Of a DNA stretch of 18,713 nt, positions 9,171 to 15,876 are shown piece by piece (positions within the stretch are counted from its first letter, which is position 1; the number at the start of each line of letters is the position of its first letter). The position numbers and the translations under genes are program-made. This DNA is from Anaerolineaceae bacterium UBA6133 (GTDB taxonomy: Bacteria; Chloroflexota; Anaerolineae; Anaerolineales; Anaerolineaceae), in the NCBI GenBank assembly GCA_002435825.1, contig DIVL01000019.1:1-18713 (forward strand), given 5' to 3'. Under the pieces are notes generated by a model. That model was not told the origin of the DNA and searched no databases. It saw nothing but the letters and a program-made list of their open reading frames with translations.

Positions 9171-10016
9171 TCATTCCTTGACAGCACCCATCGAAATTCC
9201 ATTCACGATATAACGTGAGAACAGGAAGTAAATGATGATGATCGGAACGACCGAAGCGGCCAACCCAAGGTAAATAGCTCCGTATTCGTGCCGATAAACA
9301 TCGCCTCGAAGGGTTTGGACCAGCATTGGCAAGGTGTATTTATCACGTGAAGTGATCAGGATAAAGGCATTGAAAAAGTTATTCCAGGCTGCCACGAATG
9401 CGAAAATACCCATTGTGAACATGCCGGGTTTGGCTATCGGAAGCATGATGCGGTGGAAGATGCCCAGTTCTGTGGCACCATCGATCCGACCTGCGTCAAT
9501 CAGATCCTGGATCATGATCGAGTCAAGATATTGCTTGGCAAAAAAGACCGACCCTGCTGATGCGATGCTGGGTAAGATCAGCGAAGCATAGGAGTCTGTC
9601 AGTCCTAGTTTTGACATCCACTGGTAAAAACCGATGATGGAAAACTGCATCGGGATCATCACCAGGACGATGATCATGTTGTACAAAGACTTCCTGCCCT
9701 TGAAGTTGTATCCGACGATTCCATAAGCCGTGAGCATGGCAAAGTAAACTGTGATCACCGTTGTCAGAACCGCAATTGTCAAACTGTTGAAGAAGCCTCT
9801 CGGTAGATCAAGCCCTTTGCTCAGCAAAATTTTATAGTTCGAAAACAGGTATTTGCTTGGAAGCAGGCTTATTCCCTGCTGAATTTCCACAGTCGAACGC
9901 GTAGCGTTGACAATCAGCATCCACACAGGGATAAGTGTGATGACAACCAGAATTACCAAAAAAAGGTAGATAAAAACACGGTACAATATGGTCATGGATC
10001 GATAACTTATTTTCAT
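9171..10016 (-). CDS. ABC sugar transporter permease (MalG-like)
   Basis: Inner-membrane permease of 281 residues, the second of a pair. There are about six hydrophobic segments; the first (about 11-33) is followed by an extracytoplasmic stretch holding the TRSTVEIQQG and LLPSKYLFSNY features usual in MalG-type (CUT1) permeases. The cytoplasmic EAA loop that contacts the ATPase is at about 174-197 (DAGRIDGATELGIF, then IMLPIAKP). A run of C-terminal hydrophobic residues ends in the common SRYIVNGISMGAVKE tail. It begins 11 bp after the first permease, with AGGAAGG as ribosome site, so the two are surely co-expressed. With the first permease it should form the membrane pore for the sugar delivered by the binding protein. 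Confidence 0.93.
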   Translation of the reverse strand: MKISYRSMTILYRVFIYLFLVILVVITLIPVWMLIVNATRSTVEIQQGISLLPSKYLFSNYKILLSKGLDLPRGFFNSLTIAVLTTVITVYFAMLTAYGIVGYNFKGRKSLYNMIIVLVMIPMQFSIIGFYQWMSKLGLTDSYASLILPSIASAGSVFFAKQYLDSIMIQDLIDAGRIDGATELGIFHRIMLPIAKPGMFTMGIFAFVAAWNNFFNAFILITSRDKYTLPMLVQTLRGDVYRHEYGAIYLGLAASVVPIIIIYFLFSRYIVNGISMGAVKE

Positions 10017-10027
10017 TTTCGACCTTC

Positions 10028-10939
10028 CTATCTGTCAGCCTCGGCGGACTGATCATGTTTCTCACGTAACAGGAAGAATATCAGCAGCGCGACAACACTG
10101 GTCATCACGAATACGACCAGACCCACGGCAGAGGCTGCGCCAATGTGACCTTTGCTGCTGTGAAATTTCATATACATGTTGATTGTGTTTGTGAGGATGG
10201 AATTGCCCGGGCTGCCTCTTCCATCCGTAAGCAGGTATGGGATGTCGAACATCTGCATACCTCCAACCAATGACGTAACCAGAATATAAATTAAGACTGG
10301 TTTAATTAAGGGTAAGGTAATCTTTAAGAACATCTGGATTGTCCCAGCACCATCAACCACGGCAGCTTCATATAACGAGGGCGAGATTGCCGTCATGGCA
10401 GCCATCAGGAGGATGGTGGTCTGTCCGAACCACATCCACCACTGGATGAAAACGACCAAACCTCGCACAATCGCTGGTTTTCTAAGAAAGTCAATTGCTT
10501 CAGCTAATAATCCGGACCTGACTAGAAACTGGTTTACTGGTCCATAGAATGAAAATAACGAAAAGAACAGGGCGGCTACCGCTGACGCCATCATCAAATT
10601 GGGCATATAAAAAATCATGCGCCAAACTCCAACCCCTCTTAACTTCAGGCGGTTATTTGTAAACCAGATAGAAAGCAGAAACGCAATCCCCATTTGTGGA
10701 ATGAAGTTCATCAACCACAATTGCCAGGTATTCTTTATCGCCGTAGTAAAGGTACTATCAGCAAACAAATTTTGGAAATTCTTCAAACCAATATAACTGT
10801 AACTGCTGGACATAAGCGTCCGGTCTGTGAAGCTTAATACAATCGTATTTACTACCGGATATAAACCAAAGACCAAGAAACCTATGATGAACGGGGCAAC
10901 AAAAAGATAACCATATTGGTGATGTTTAAGTTTTAACAT
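10028..10939 (-). CDS. ABC sugar transporter permease (MalF-like)
   Basis: Inner-membrane permease of 303 residues of the CUT1 carbohydrate family. The first membrane segment (YLFVAPFIIGFLVFGLYP, 11-28) and the following TIVLSFTDRTLM are typical openings of MalF/UgpA-type subunits without the extra N-terminal domain of E. coli MalF. The EAA loop is at about 191-211 (EAAVVDGAGTIQMFLKITLP). Further hydrophobic segments lie near 107-130, 158-184, 214-228 and 270-293. The ATG is preceded by GAGGGAG. It lies 83 bp after the binding-protein gene, separated from it by a 15-bp hairpin, and 11 bp before the partner permease. The substrate is inferred from the enzymes downstream: cello- and/or xylo-oligosaccharides. 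Confidence 0.93.
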   Translation of the reverse strand: MLKLKHHQYGYLFVAPFIIGFLVFGLYPVVNTIVLSFTDRTLMSSSYSYIGLKNFQNLFADSTFTTAIKNTWQLWLMNFIPQMGIAFLLSIWFTNNRLKLRGVGVWRMIFYMPNLMMASAVAALFFSLFSFYGPVNQFLVRSGLLAEAIDFLRKPAIVRGLVVFIQWWMWFGQTTILLMAAMTAISPSLYEAAVVDGAGTIQMFLKITLPLIKPVLIYILVTSLVGGMQMFDIPYLLTDGRGSPGNSILTNTINMYMKFHSSKGHIGAASAVGLVVFVMTSVVALLIFFLLREKHDQSAEADR

Positions 10940-10967
10940 TGTGCTCCCTCATTAGCTGTTTCACGTG

Positions 10968-11002
10968 TAGATGAGTCAGTACGGAATGTACTGACTCATC
11001 TA
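10968..11002 (-). other. 15-bp perfect intercistronic hairpin after binding-protein gene
   Basis: Positions 10968-10982 and 10988-11002 are perfect reverse complements (15 bp, core GATGAGTCAGTAC) around a 5-nt loop. The hairpin sits between the stop of the sugar-binding lipoprotein gene and the first permease gene. On the transcribed (minus) strand it is not followed by a U run, so it is not a standard intrinsic terminator. In comparable ABC operons such structures protect the 3' end of the binding-protein message or reduce read-through, giving more binding protein than permease. That role here is inferred. Confidence 0.7.
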
Positions 11003-11022
11003 TTTTAATCAGAATTTATAGA

Positions 11023-12438
11023 TTACTCAATGACCAAATCCGGGAATTCGTTGCGGACAGCATCTTTCCAGAGGGTCCACATTTCATCCTGGGTGATCGT
11101 ACCTTCGAGGAACGAGTTCAAAGGATCATTGAGAGCGCGCTGAATTGCATCGTCGGAGCCTTGCATCAGACGGGCATTCACGGAAGGTGCAGCAGCCGCG
11201 AAGCCGCCGTAGGAGTTCTGACCGCCGAGGAAAGCACTCATCTCGGATTCATCGAAGGAGGCAGTGATCTTCTCAACCACAACCTGGCTGCCAACAAAGT
11301 CACCAGCTGCCTGATATTGATCTTCCGGAACAGTGGGATCGATAGCTTTCAGGTATTCATTGGTGTAGACACCAGTCGCCCAGTTGGTCAGATTTTCCTC
11401 ATCCAGGGTGCAGAAGCGAATGAACTCTTTTGCAAGATCCATGTTCTTGGTTTCTTTCATCACACCCAGCCAGGTGCCGCCCCACTGATAGGGCAGAGGT
11501 CCTTCAATAACAGCCCAGTCGCCCTTGGTGGTGCTGGCGCCATCTGAAGAGGTGGAGTTGGGATACAAAACATAGGGAAGACCCCAGGTGGGGAGGAAGT
11601 AGCTAAAGATCTTCTTGGGATTGCCTGCCGCATCCGTCAGGGTGTCATTCATGCCGGCGAACCAGCCTTCCTGCCACTGGGTCGCGCGGGCTTCGTAGCC
11701 ATTGTCGCGGAAAATCTTGACGGTCTCAACCATTTTTTCAACCATCGGGTCTACGGTCAACTTGCCATCAACCACCCAGGGTTGTTCACGGTTTGCGAAG
11801 AACAGGTTCTGGAAGTCACCATTGGAAGAAACCATGTAGGTATTGCCGCCAGATTTTTCCTTGATAACTTCAGCGGCAGCGATGTATTTGTCGAAATCGC
11901 CCAGCAGTTCCTGGATTTCTACAGGATCGTCAGTGCCAAAGTATTCCTTGGCCAGGCTGCGGCGATAGAAGAGAGCGCCTGGGGTAGCCTGGTAAGCATA
12001 GGCTTTGTGGACGCCATCAGCCATACCAACTTCGTAAACGAAGGGGTACATCTTCAGTTCGTCTGCGTATTTCTGGAGGTCTCCGATATCGGCAAGGAAA
12101 TCGCTTTCCACATAGCTTTTTACGAATGCGGCCTCAAGCGCGACAACATCCGGAACGTCCGCTGTACCGAGGGTGGCGAGCAGTTTGGTTTGATACTCAC
12201 CGTTGGTCATGGGGATCATGGTGTAAACCACATCCACATTCGGGTGGGATTTCTCAAAGGCAACTGCCATGGTGAGAATTTCATTGGTAAAAGACCAGAC
12301 ATTCAAGATGGTCTTTTTCTCAGTGACGGGGGCCTCTGCAACTGGTGCGTCGGTAGCAGGGGCAGCGGGAGTGCCGCAGGCCCCGAGCACAAGGCTCATG
12401 ACCATTAATACTGCTAAAAATCCAAATAAACGTTTCAT
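11023..12438 (-). CDS. ABC sugar-binding lipoprotein (solute-binding protein)
   Basis: This 471-residue family 1 extracellular solute-binding protein (MalE/UgpB-like) captures sugar outside the membrane and delivers it to the two permeases. The N-terminus is a lipoprotein signal (MKRLFGFLAVLMVMS, lipobox LGAC, lipidated Cys21), followed by an Ala/Pro-rich linker to about residue 40, then the first beta strand (ILNVWSF). The ATG at 12438 is chosen instead of an in-frame start 156 bp upstream because the long version would bury the signal peptide behind a charged segment overlapping the repressor gene, and purine-rich AGGAAAG precedes this ATG. It lies 53 bp after the repressor gene. Aromatic residues are frequent, as usual for sugar-binding sites, but ligand identity cannot be read from sequence. 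Confidence 0.95.
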   Translation of the reverse strand: MKRLFGFLAVLMVMSLVLGACGTPAAPATDAPVAEAPVTEKKTILNVWSFTNEILTMAVAFEKSHPNVDVVYTMIPMTNGEYQTKLLATLGTADVPDVVALEAAFVKSYVESDFLADIGDLQKYADELKMYPFVYEVGMADGVHKAYAYQATPGALFYRRSLAKEYFGTDDPVEIQELLGDFDKYIAAAEVIKEKSGGNTYMVSSNGDFQNLFFANREQPWVVDGKLTVDPMVEKMVETVKIFRDNGYEARATQWQEGWFAGMNDTLTDAAGNPKKIFSYFLPTWGLPYVLYPNSTSSDGASTTKGDWAVIEGPLPYQWGGTWLGVMKETKNMDLAKEFIRFCTLDEENLTNWATGVYTNEYLKAIDPTVPEDQYQAAGDFVGSQVVVEKITASFDESEMSAFLGGQNSYGGFAAAAPSVNARLMQGSDDAIQRALNDPLNSFLEGTITQDEMWTLWKDAVRNEFPDLVIE

Positions 12439-12473
12439 CTTCTTTCCTTTTCTCCTTGTTGTTTTGAGTGTTT

Positions 12474-12502
12474 GTAATAACAAAACTTGTGTTAATGATG
12501 AA
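12474..12502 (-). promoter_or_regulatory. Weak candidate promoter for the transport/enzyme operon
   Basis: On the minus strand, TTCATC (12497-12502) and TATTAC (12474-12479) are 17 bp apart, about 35-65 bp before the binding-protein ATG. They match the sigma70 boxes at only 3/6 and 4/6 positions. This is the best pair seen in the short gap, but it is weak. The operon may instead be transcribed mainly from the repressor promoter. Confidence 0.2.
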
Positions 12503-13616
12503 TTGCACCTCCTGTTTGTATCAGCGCATTGAGAGCGCTCCCTTCCATTTCTGCCCCCTGATCCGTGGGTCTGCTTACTGATTTCCCCCCACATGTATCA
12601 CGTATGATCAGTTCTGTATCAAGGATCATACGTTTGGCCGGTTTCGTGCCTTTTTCAATCATATCTATTAGCAGATCAACTGCTTTGATACCAAAATGGG
12701 TAATAGGCTGATGAACGGTCGTCAACTTGATTGGCAGAGTAGACGCAATCGGTAGATCATCAAAACCAACAAAAGCAATATCCTTCGGAATTTCGAAGCC
12801 GGCTTCCTGAACAGCCCGCATCGCCCCAATTGCCATGACATCCGACTGCGCGAAAATCGCGTCTGGTGTGAATGCAAGCAACTTTTTCATAGCAACATAA
12901 CCGCTGTTCTCCGAAAAGTCGCCTTCAACAATCAAAGACGGGTCAATTTCTCTGCCAGCTTCAGCCATTGCCTGCTCGAAGCCTGTTTGCCGATCGACCG
13001 ATGTGGTGCTGCGAATTGCCCCGGTGATCATGCCAATGCGTTGATAACCCAGCTTTAATAGATGGGAAACCGCACTTTTTGCCGCTGAGATATTATCTAC
13101 GTCGATGTAATTTACAGATTTCTCCTCAAAAGGTCTTCCTAAAACCAATAATGGCACTTGCGAGGAGATCAAGCGCCTGAAGAGCATGTCGTCTGAGTTA
13201 CCGGATTGCAGCAAAATGCCATCCAACATCCCCCGTCGTAAAAGGCGTGGGGTGATTTCGTTTTCATCTTCCTGGTTGCCCACCAAAAAAAGAGAGAGGG
13301 TCATATGGTGATTGTTGCACGCGAAAGCCACGCCCTGAGTAAGATGAGGAAAGTAAGGGTCTGTGAAAAAAGCGCTTGTTGTTCTTGGGATGACAAGACC
13401 GATCATATTGGTGCGTTGTGATGCCAGAGATCTGGCTGCCGCATTGGGATGATAACCGGTATTTTGAATGATCTTTTCAACTCGTTTACGCGTTGCCGCC
13501 CCCACATTTGGACTGGCATTGACCACCCGTGAGACGGTTGACCTGGAAACTCCAGCAAGTTTTGCGATATCCTCAAGTTTTAGATCATTCATGTTTTGGC
13601 TTGTTTCGAAGCTCAC
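12492..13616 (-). CDS. LacI-family transcriptional repressor
   Basis: This 374-residue regulator has the LacI helix-turn-helix at the N-terminus (LEDIAKLAGVSRSTVSRVVN, 14-33), the hinge helix region (HPNAAARSLAS, 56-66), and a periplasmic-binding-protein-like sensor domain from about 71 (MIGLVIPRT) to 343, with LDGILL, DNISAAKSAVSHLLKLGYQRIG and FVGFDDLPIASTLP as family landmarks. The start is GTG at 13616 with a weak AAAGAAA site; an ATG at 13592 is an alternative that still keeps the whole DNA-binding domain. Its own promoter carries an operator, so autoregulation is likely. It presumably controls the downstream sugar genes, with a cello- or xylo-oligosaccharide as inducer. Oddly, about 30 residues (344-374) extend past the usual family end near LDTELIIRDTCG, and the DNA for this tail contains a second operator copy. 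Confidence 0.93.
   Translation of the reverse strand: MSFETSQNMNDLKLEDIAKLAGVSRSTVSRVVNASPNVGAATRKRVEKIIQNTGYHPNAAARSLASQRTNMIGLVIPRTTSAFFTDPYFPHLTQGVAFACNNHHMTLSLFLVGNQEDENEITPRLLRRGMLDGILLQSGNSDDMLFRRLISSQVPLLVLGRPFEEKSVNYIDVDNISAAKSAVSHLLKLGYQRIGMITGAIRSTTSVDRQTGFEQAMAEAGREIDPSLIVEGDFSENSGYVAMKKLLAFTPDAIFAQSDVMAIGAMRAVQEAGFEIPKDIAFVGFDDLPIASTLPIKLTTVHQPITHFGIKAVDLLIDMIEKGTKPAKRMILDTELIIRDTCGGKSVSRPTDQGAEMEGSALNALIQTGGAIHH
12529..12542 (-). promoter_or_regulatory. Second LacI-type operator (CelR/CebR-like box), inside repressor gene end
   Basis: The plus strand reads TTGAGAGCGCTCCC, the exact reverse complement of 14 bp at 13632-13645 in the repressor promoter. The core GAGCGCTC is palindromic and typical of LacI-family operators. 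Here it lies in the coding sequence of the repressor's C-terminal tail (codons for Gly-Ser-Ala-Leu), about 90 bp before the binding-protein ATG. It could serve as a roadblock, or pair by looping with the promoter copy about 1.1 kb away. Exact recurrence of 14 bp is seen; binding is inferred. Confidence 0.7.
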
Positions 13617-13631
13617 AATTGAAATTTCTTT

Positions 13632-13645
13632 GGGAGCGCTCTCAA
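13632..13645 (-). promoter_or_regulatory. LacI-type operator (CelR/CebR-like box) in repressor promoter
   Basis: TGGGAGCGCTCTCA at 13631-13644 is a near-perfect palindrome differing at one position from TGGGAGCGCTCCCA, the box bound by CelR of Thermobifida and CebR of Streptomyces (established knowledge). It lies just downstream of the -10 hexamer, covering the expected transcription start, where a bound repressor would block initiation. The 14 bp at 13632-13645 recur exactly, inverted, at 12529-12542. Confidence 0.8.
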
Positions 13646-13650
13646 AAGTT

Positions 13651-13680
13651 ATTATAGTATACTGACTCGTGCTTTGTCAA
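13651..13680 (-). promoter_or_regulatory. Consensus sigma70-type promoter of the repressor gene
   Basis: On the minus strand a perfect TTGACA (13675-13680) and a perfect TATAAT (13651-13656) are separated by 18 bp, with the operator right after. The predicted start is near 13644, giving a leader of about 28 nt before the GTG. As the only strong promoter seen upstream of the locus, it may drive repressor and operon together under negative feedback. Confidence 0.85.
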
Positions 13681-13924
13681 TAGTTTTTCTGGAATCAATT
13701 CTTTTTTGCAAAGGAATTTTTTTCAGCAACCTCATCCACTTTCGATCAAGTGCAGTAGTTGGGCATATACTGTAGATACTGCTTGTGTGGATGTAACTGC
13801 TGGTTTCGCTGGGAGAAGACAAGTTGACTTTTGGATGAAATGAACCCAAATCTTGTTTTCAGCGGATCATCACCCAAGATTCGGTATTGGGCGCTTTCTA
13901 TCAAAATAAATGAAGTGATGAAGG
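13681..13924. other. Divergent intergenic region, no gene seen
   Basis: This stretch lies between the repressor promoter (minus) and the DUF3795 gene (plus). It is AT-rich in its left half and contains no open frame with a credible ribosome site or protein similarity that I recognise. A plus-strand promoter for the DUF3795 gene is expected here, but no pair of hexamers is convincing. Confidence 0.5.
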
Positions 13925-14452
13925 ATGAAAGATTTCATCAGAAAAGACTTATCTTTTTCACTTTGCGGGCTAAACTGCAAGTTGTGCCCGATGCGCCTGG
14001 GTGAGTATTGTCCTGGGTGTGGTGGAGGTCCCGGAAATCAATCCTGCGCGATCGCAAAATGCAGCCTTCAGCATGACGGAGTTGAATACTGTTTCCTTTG
14101 TCCTGAATTTCCGTGCGCGAAATATAATGGCGCGGAAGAATACGATTCATTCATCACTCATCAACGCCAGCTACGTGACATTAAACGAGCCGAAGAAATA
14201 GGGATGGATGTTTACAACAAGGAACAAACCAGAAAGGCCGAAATTCTTCAAACACTTCTGGCTGAATACCATGATGGACGCAGAAAGACTTTCTATTGTG
14301 TCGCGGTCAACCTGCTGCCCCTTCCCCAAGTTGAGAAGATCATGGAACGGATCGGCAATGATCCATCTGTAAATTCCCTGCCAATAAAAGAAAAACAGCC
14401 TTCGTGGTCGCGCTTTTCCAGGACTACGCCTCCAAAGAAGGGCTCGTGTTAA
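13925..14452 (+). CDS. DUF3795 Cys-rich protein (frameshifted near its end)
   Basis: The reading frame gives 175 residues. The N-terminal part carries ten Cys between residues 14 and 64 (CGLNCKLCPMRLGEYCPGC, then CAIAKC and CFLCPEFPC), the spacing typical of DUF3795 proteins, which probably bind zinc or a metal cluster and have no settled function. The middle part (about 75-150) is charged and helical. From codon 156 (14390) the sequence becomes low-complexity (QPSWSRFSRTTPPKKGSC), unlike the family. The -1 frame there reads a family-like helix instead (see 14395-14517). The start lacks a well-spaced ribosome site, and in-frame stops lie just upstream, so translation cannot begin earlier. It is the only plus-strand gene here, divergent from the repressor and convergent with the phosphoribosyltransferase gene. 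Confidence 0.8.
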   Translation: MKDFIRKDLSFSLCGLNCKLCPMRLGEYCPGCGGGPGNQSCAIAKCSLQHDGVEYCFLCPEFPCAKYNGAEEYDSFITHQRQLRDIKRAEEIGMDVYNKEQTRKAEILQTLLAEYHDGRRKTFYCVAVNLLPLPQVEKIMERIGNDPSVNSLPIKEKQPSWSRFSRTTPPKKGSC

Positions 14453-14517
14453 AGCTTCGTAAGAAGCCAGTAAAACAACAAACTCACGCGTCCTCCCATC
14501 TACACTGGGCAGGGTAA
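14395..14517 (+). pseudogene. Displaced C-terminal end of the DUF3795 gene (-1 frame)
   Basis: After the five-A run at 14391-14395, the -1 frame stays open for 40 codons to a TAA at 14515-14517, reading TAFVVALFQDYASKEG, then LVLKLRKK. As I recall the family, DUF3795 proteins often end with a similar LFQ-x-[YM]A-x-(3-5)-LKLRKK segment, so this is probably the true C-terminus. One extra A would join the frames into a protein of about 196 residues. The gene may be mutated, the assembly may have a homopolymer error, or ribosomes may slip back on the A run. Confidence 0.7.
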
Positions 14518-14579
14518 ATCGTCGATCACATGGTTTTGATCCAGATTCCAATGAAAAAGAACTCGCTAGTGATTTTCTT

Positions 14580-15209
14580 CTACCCTCTGACCAGCTTCAT
14601 AAGTGCGATTACTTCGCTATCGGTCACCTGCCTGAAATCGCCATAATATGCTCCCACTGCTCCGAGGTAAGCACGGTCTATTTGCAGTGAAACCAGATCG
14701 ACACCCATGGACATCAGCCTTTGAGCGGTGTTGTAAGGAGTAACAGGAATCGCGACAATGATCTGTTTTGCCTTGCGTTTTTCCATTTCCTTGATAGCCG
14801 CCATCATTGTGAATCCTGTAGCAATGCCGTCATCCACGATGATTGCTATCTTACCTTCCACCTGGTGAGGTTCAGTATCTCCCAAGTATTCAAGTCTCCG
14901 GCGCTTTAGCTCAACCCGTATCCGTTCCACCTCCTTCTGAAACCAGACCGGGTCGACAGAAGCTAACTCAAATCTATTGCAAATCGGCTCTCCCTCTTCG
15001 GCGACCGCACAGATGGCATATTCCGGATTATAGGGATGGCCAATTTTCTTCGTAAGCACAAGGTCCAATGGAGAGTTCAGTTTCATCGCGATTTCTGCTC
15101 CAAGCACCACACCTCCTCTTGGAAGCGCGAAGACAATCACATCTTGTCCGCGATACCCTTCCAACGCAGCTGCCAACCTGATGCCAGCATCTTTTCTATC
15201 CTGGAACAT
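14580..15209 (-). CDS. Phosphoribosyltransferase-domain protein
   Basis: This 209-residue cytoplasmic protein has a type I phosphoribosyltransferase fold. The PRPP-loop-like motif is IIVDDGIATGFTM (123-135), and FALPRGGVVLGAEIA (27-41) and TKKIGHPYNPEYAICAVAE (53-71) are typical of a widespread uncharacterised group of standalone or fused PRTase proteins. That group is often annotated only as phosphoribosyltransferase, with no assigned base. Residues 90-110 form a charged helix (KEVERIRVELKRRRLEYLG). The ATG is preceded by a very good GGAGGTGA site. It is not obviously in an operon: the next gene upstream on the same strand is about 170 bp away. The fold is secure; the substrate is unknown. 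Confidence 0.88.
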   Translation of the reverse strand: MFQDRKDAGIRLAAALEGYRGQDVIVFALPRGGVVLGAEIAMKLNSPLDLVLTKKIGHPYNPEYAICAVAEEGEPICNRFELASVDPVWFQKEVERIRVELKRRRLEYLGDTEPHQVEGKIAIIVDDGIATGFTMMAAIKEMEKRKAKQIIVAIPVTPYNTAQRLMSMGVDLVSLQIDRAYLGAVGAYYGDFRQVTDSEVIALMKLVRG

Positions 15210-15258
15210 GAGAACTCACCTCCAATAAGGCTTTATTGACTGGAAAACTCGCCGTTTC

Positions 15259-15275
15259 CCGAGTTCTGGACTCGG
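15259..15275. other. Small palindrome in leader of phosphoribosyltransferase gene
   Basis: CCGAGT and ACTCGG form a 6-bp inverted repeat around a 5-nt spacer, about 50 bp before the phosphoribosyltransferase ATG. TATACT lies just upstream on the minus strand, but with no good -35 partner. It could be an operator or a leader hairpin. The evidence is only the symmetry. Confidence 0.3.
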
Positions 15276-15380
15276 ATTATTATTAGTATACGTTATCCTG
15301 CAATCAAAGTCTTTTTGAAACAAGTAAAGGGTTTGTATAGCCGCTTGTGACCAAGGCAGATAGATTTTCCGCTCAACTTA

Positions 15381-15860
15381 TTAATTTCCTAACAGCAATT
15401 CAAACTCAAGTTCGTGTCTGATCGGGATTCCATTCTGCCCTATCAGCGGGATTTTGGGTTTCAATATCCGTGAACGCGTCACAGCATCAAGGTGCACTTT
15501 CACCAGGTTAAATCCGCGTTTTTGGAAGAAGCGAATGGCGTTTATGTTGTCGTTCGTGGTAATCAAGCTGACCTTTTGACAGTCCTTCGCCTTTGCGATA
15601 GCTGTTACTTGTTCCAACAATGCTGTGCCAACCCCCTGGCCTTCCCGAAGGCTGTCCAGCGAGGTGATCTCGCAAACTTTAGCGTAGATTCGATAGGTGA
15701 TCAGCCCCACAATCTCATCACCATCCATTCCGACGACGCCCTCGACCGTAGTCATGTCCACGATTTCTCCACGAATGATCATTTCCGTGGAAAACCAATG
15801 ATTTTTGATGTAAGCATTAATCGCTTGTCGGTTTTGATTGGTTACTGCGAGGTAGTCCAT
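15381..15860 (-). CDS. GNAT-family N-acetyltransferase
   Basis: Single-domain GNAT protein, about 159 residues from the ATG at 15860 (MDYLAVTNQNRQAIN). It transfers an acetyl group from acetyl-CoA to an unknown amine. The acetyl-CoA binding motif A is seen as LREGQGVGTALLEQV (about 86-100 in the long numbering), preceded by the strand ITSLDSL and followed by VSLITTNDNINAIRFFQKRGF, the usual motif B region. An in-frame ATG at 15905 would add 15 residues and overlap the upstream gene by 29 bp. Neither start has a clear ribosome site; the shorter is preferred because it begins with the conserved part and follows the upstream stop by 16 bp. It is probably co-transcribed with the preceding acetyltransferase. 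Confidence 0.88.
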   Translation of the reverse strand: MDYLAVTNQNRQAINAYIKNHWFSTEMIIRGEIVDMTTVEGVVGMDGDEIVGLITYRIYAKVCEITSLDSLREGQGVGTALLEQVTAIAKAKDCQKVSLITTNDNINAIRFFQKRGFNLVKVHLDAVTRSRILKPKIPLIGQNGIPIRHELEFELLLGN

Positions 15861-15876
15861 TGAGGTGCTTCTGCTT

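Noticed and set aside
10968..11002. Intrinsic terminator ending the binding-protein transcript
   Set aside because: No U run follows the stem on the minus strand, and the permeases downstream need to be transcribed; kept as a hairpin of other role.
11126..11150. Third operator-like GAGAGCGCGCTG in the binding-protein gene
   Set aside because: The half-sites are broken by an extra GC and it lacks the GAGCGCTC core; probably chance within coding sequence.
12439..12594. N-terminal extension of the sugar-binding protein to 12594
   Set aside because: It would overlap the repressor gene and place a charged segment before a textbook lipoprotein signal; the ATG at 12438 has its own ribosome site.
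14518..14579. Bidirectional terminator between the convergent DUF3795 and phosphoribosyltransferase genes
   Set aside because: Only a weak GAAAA/TTTTC pairing is visible; there is no stable GC stem with a T tract.
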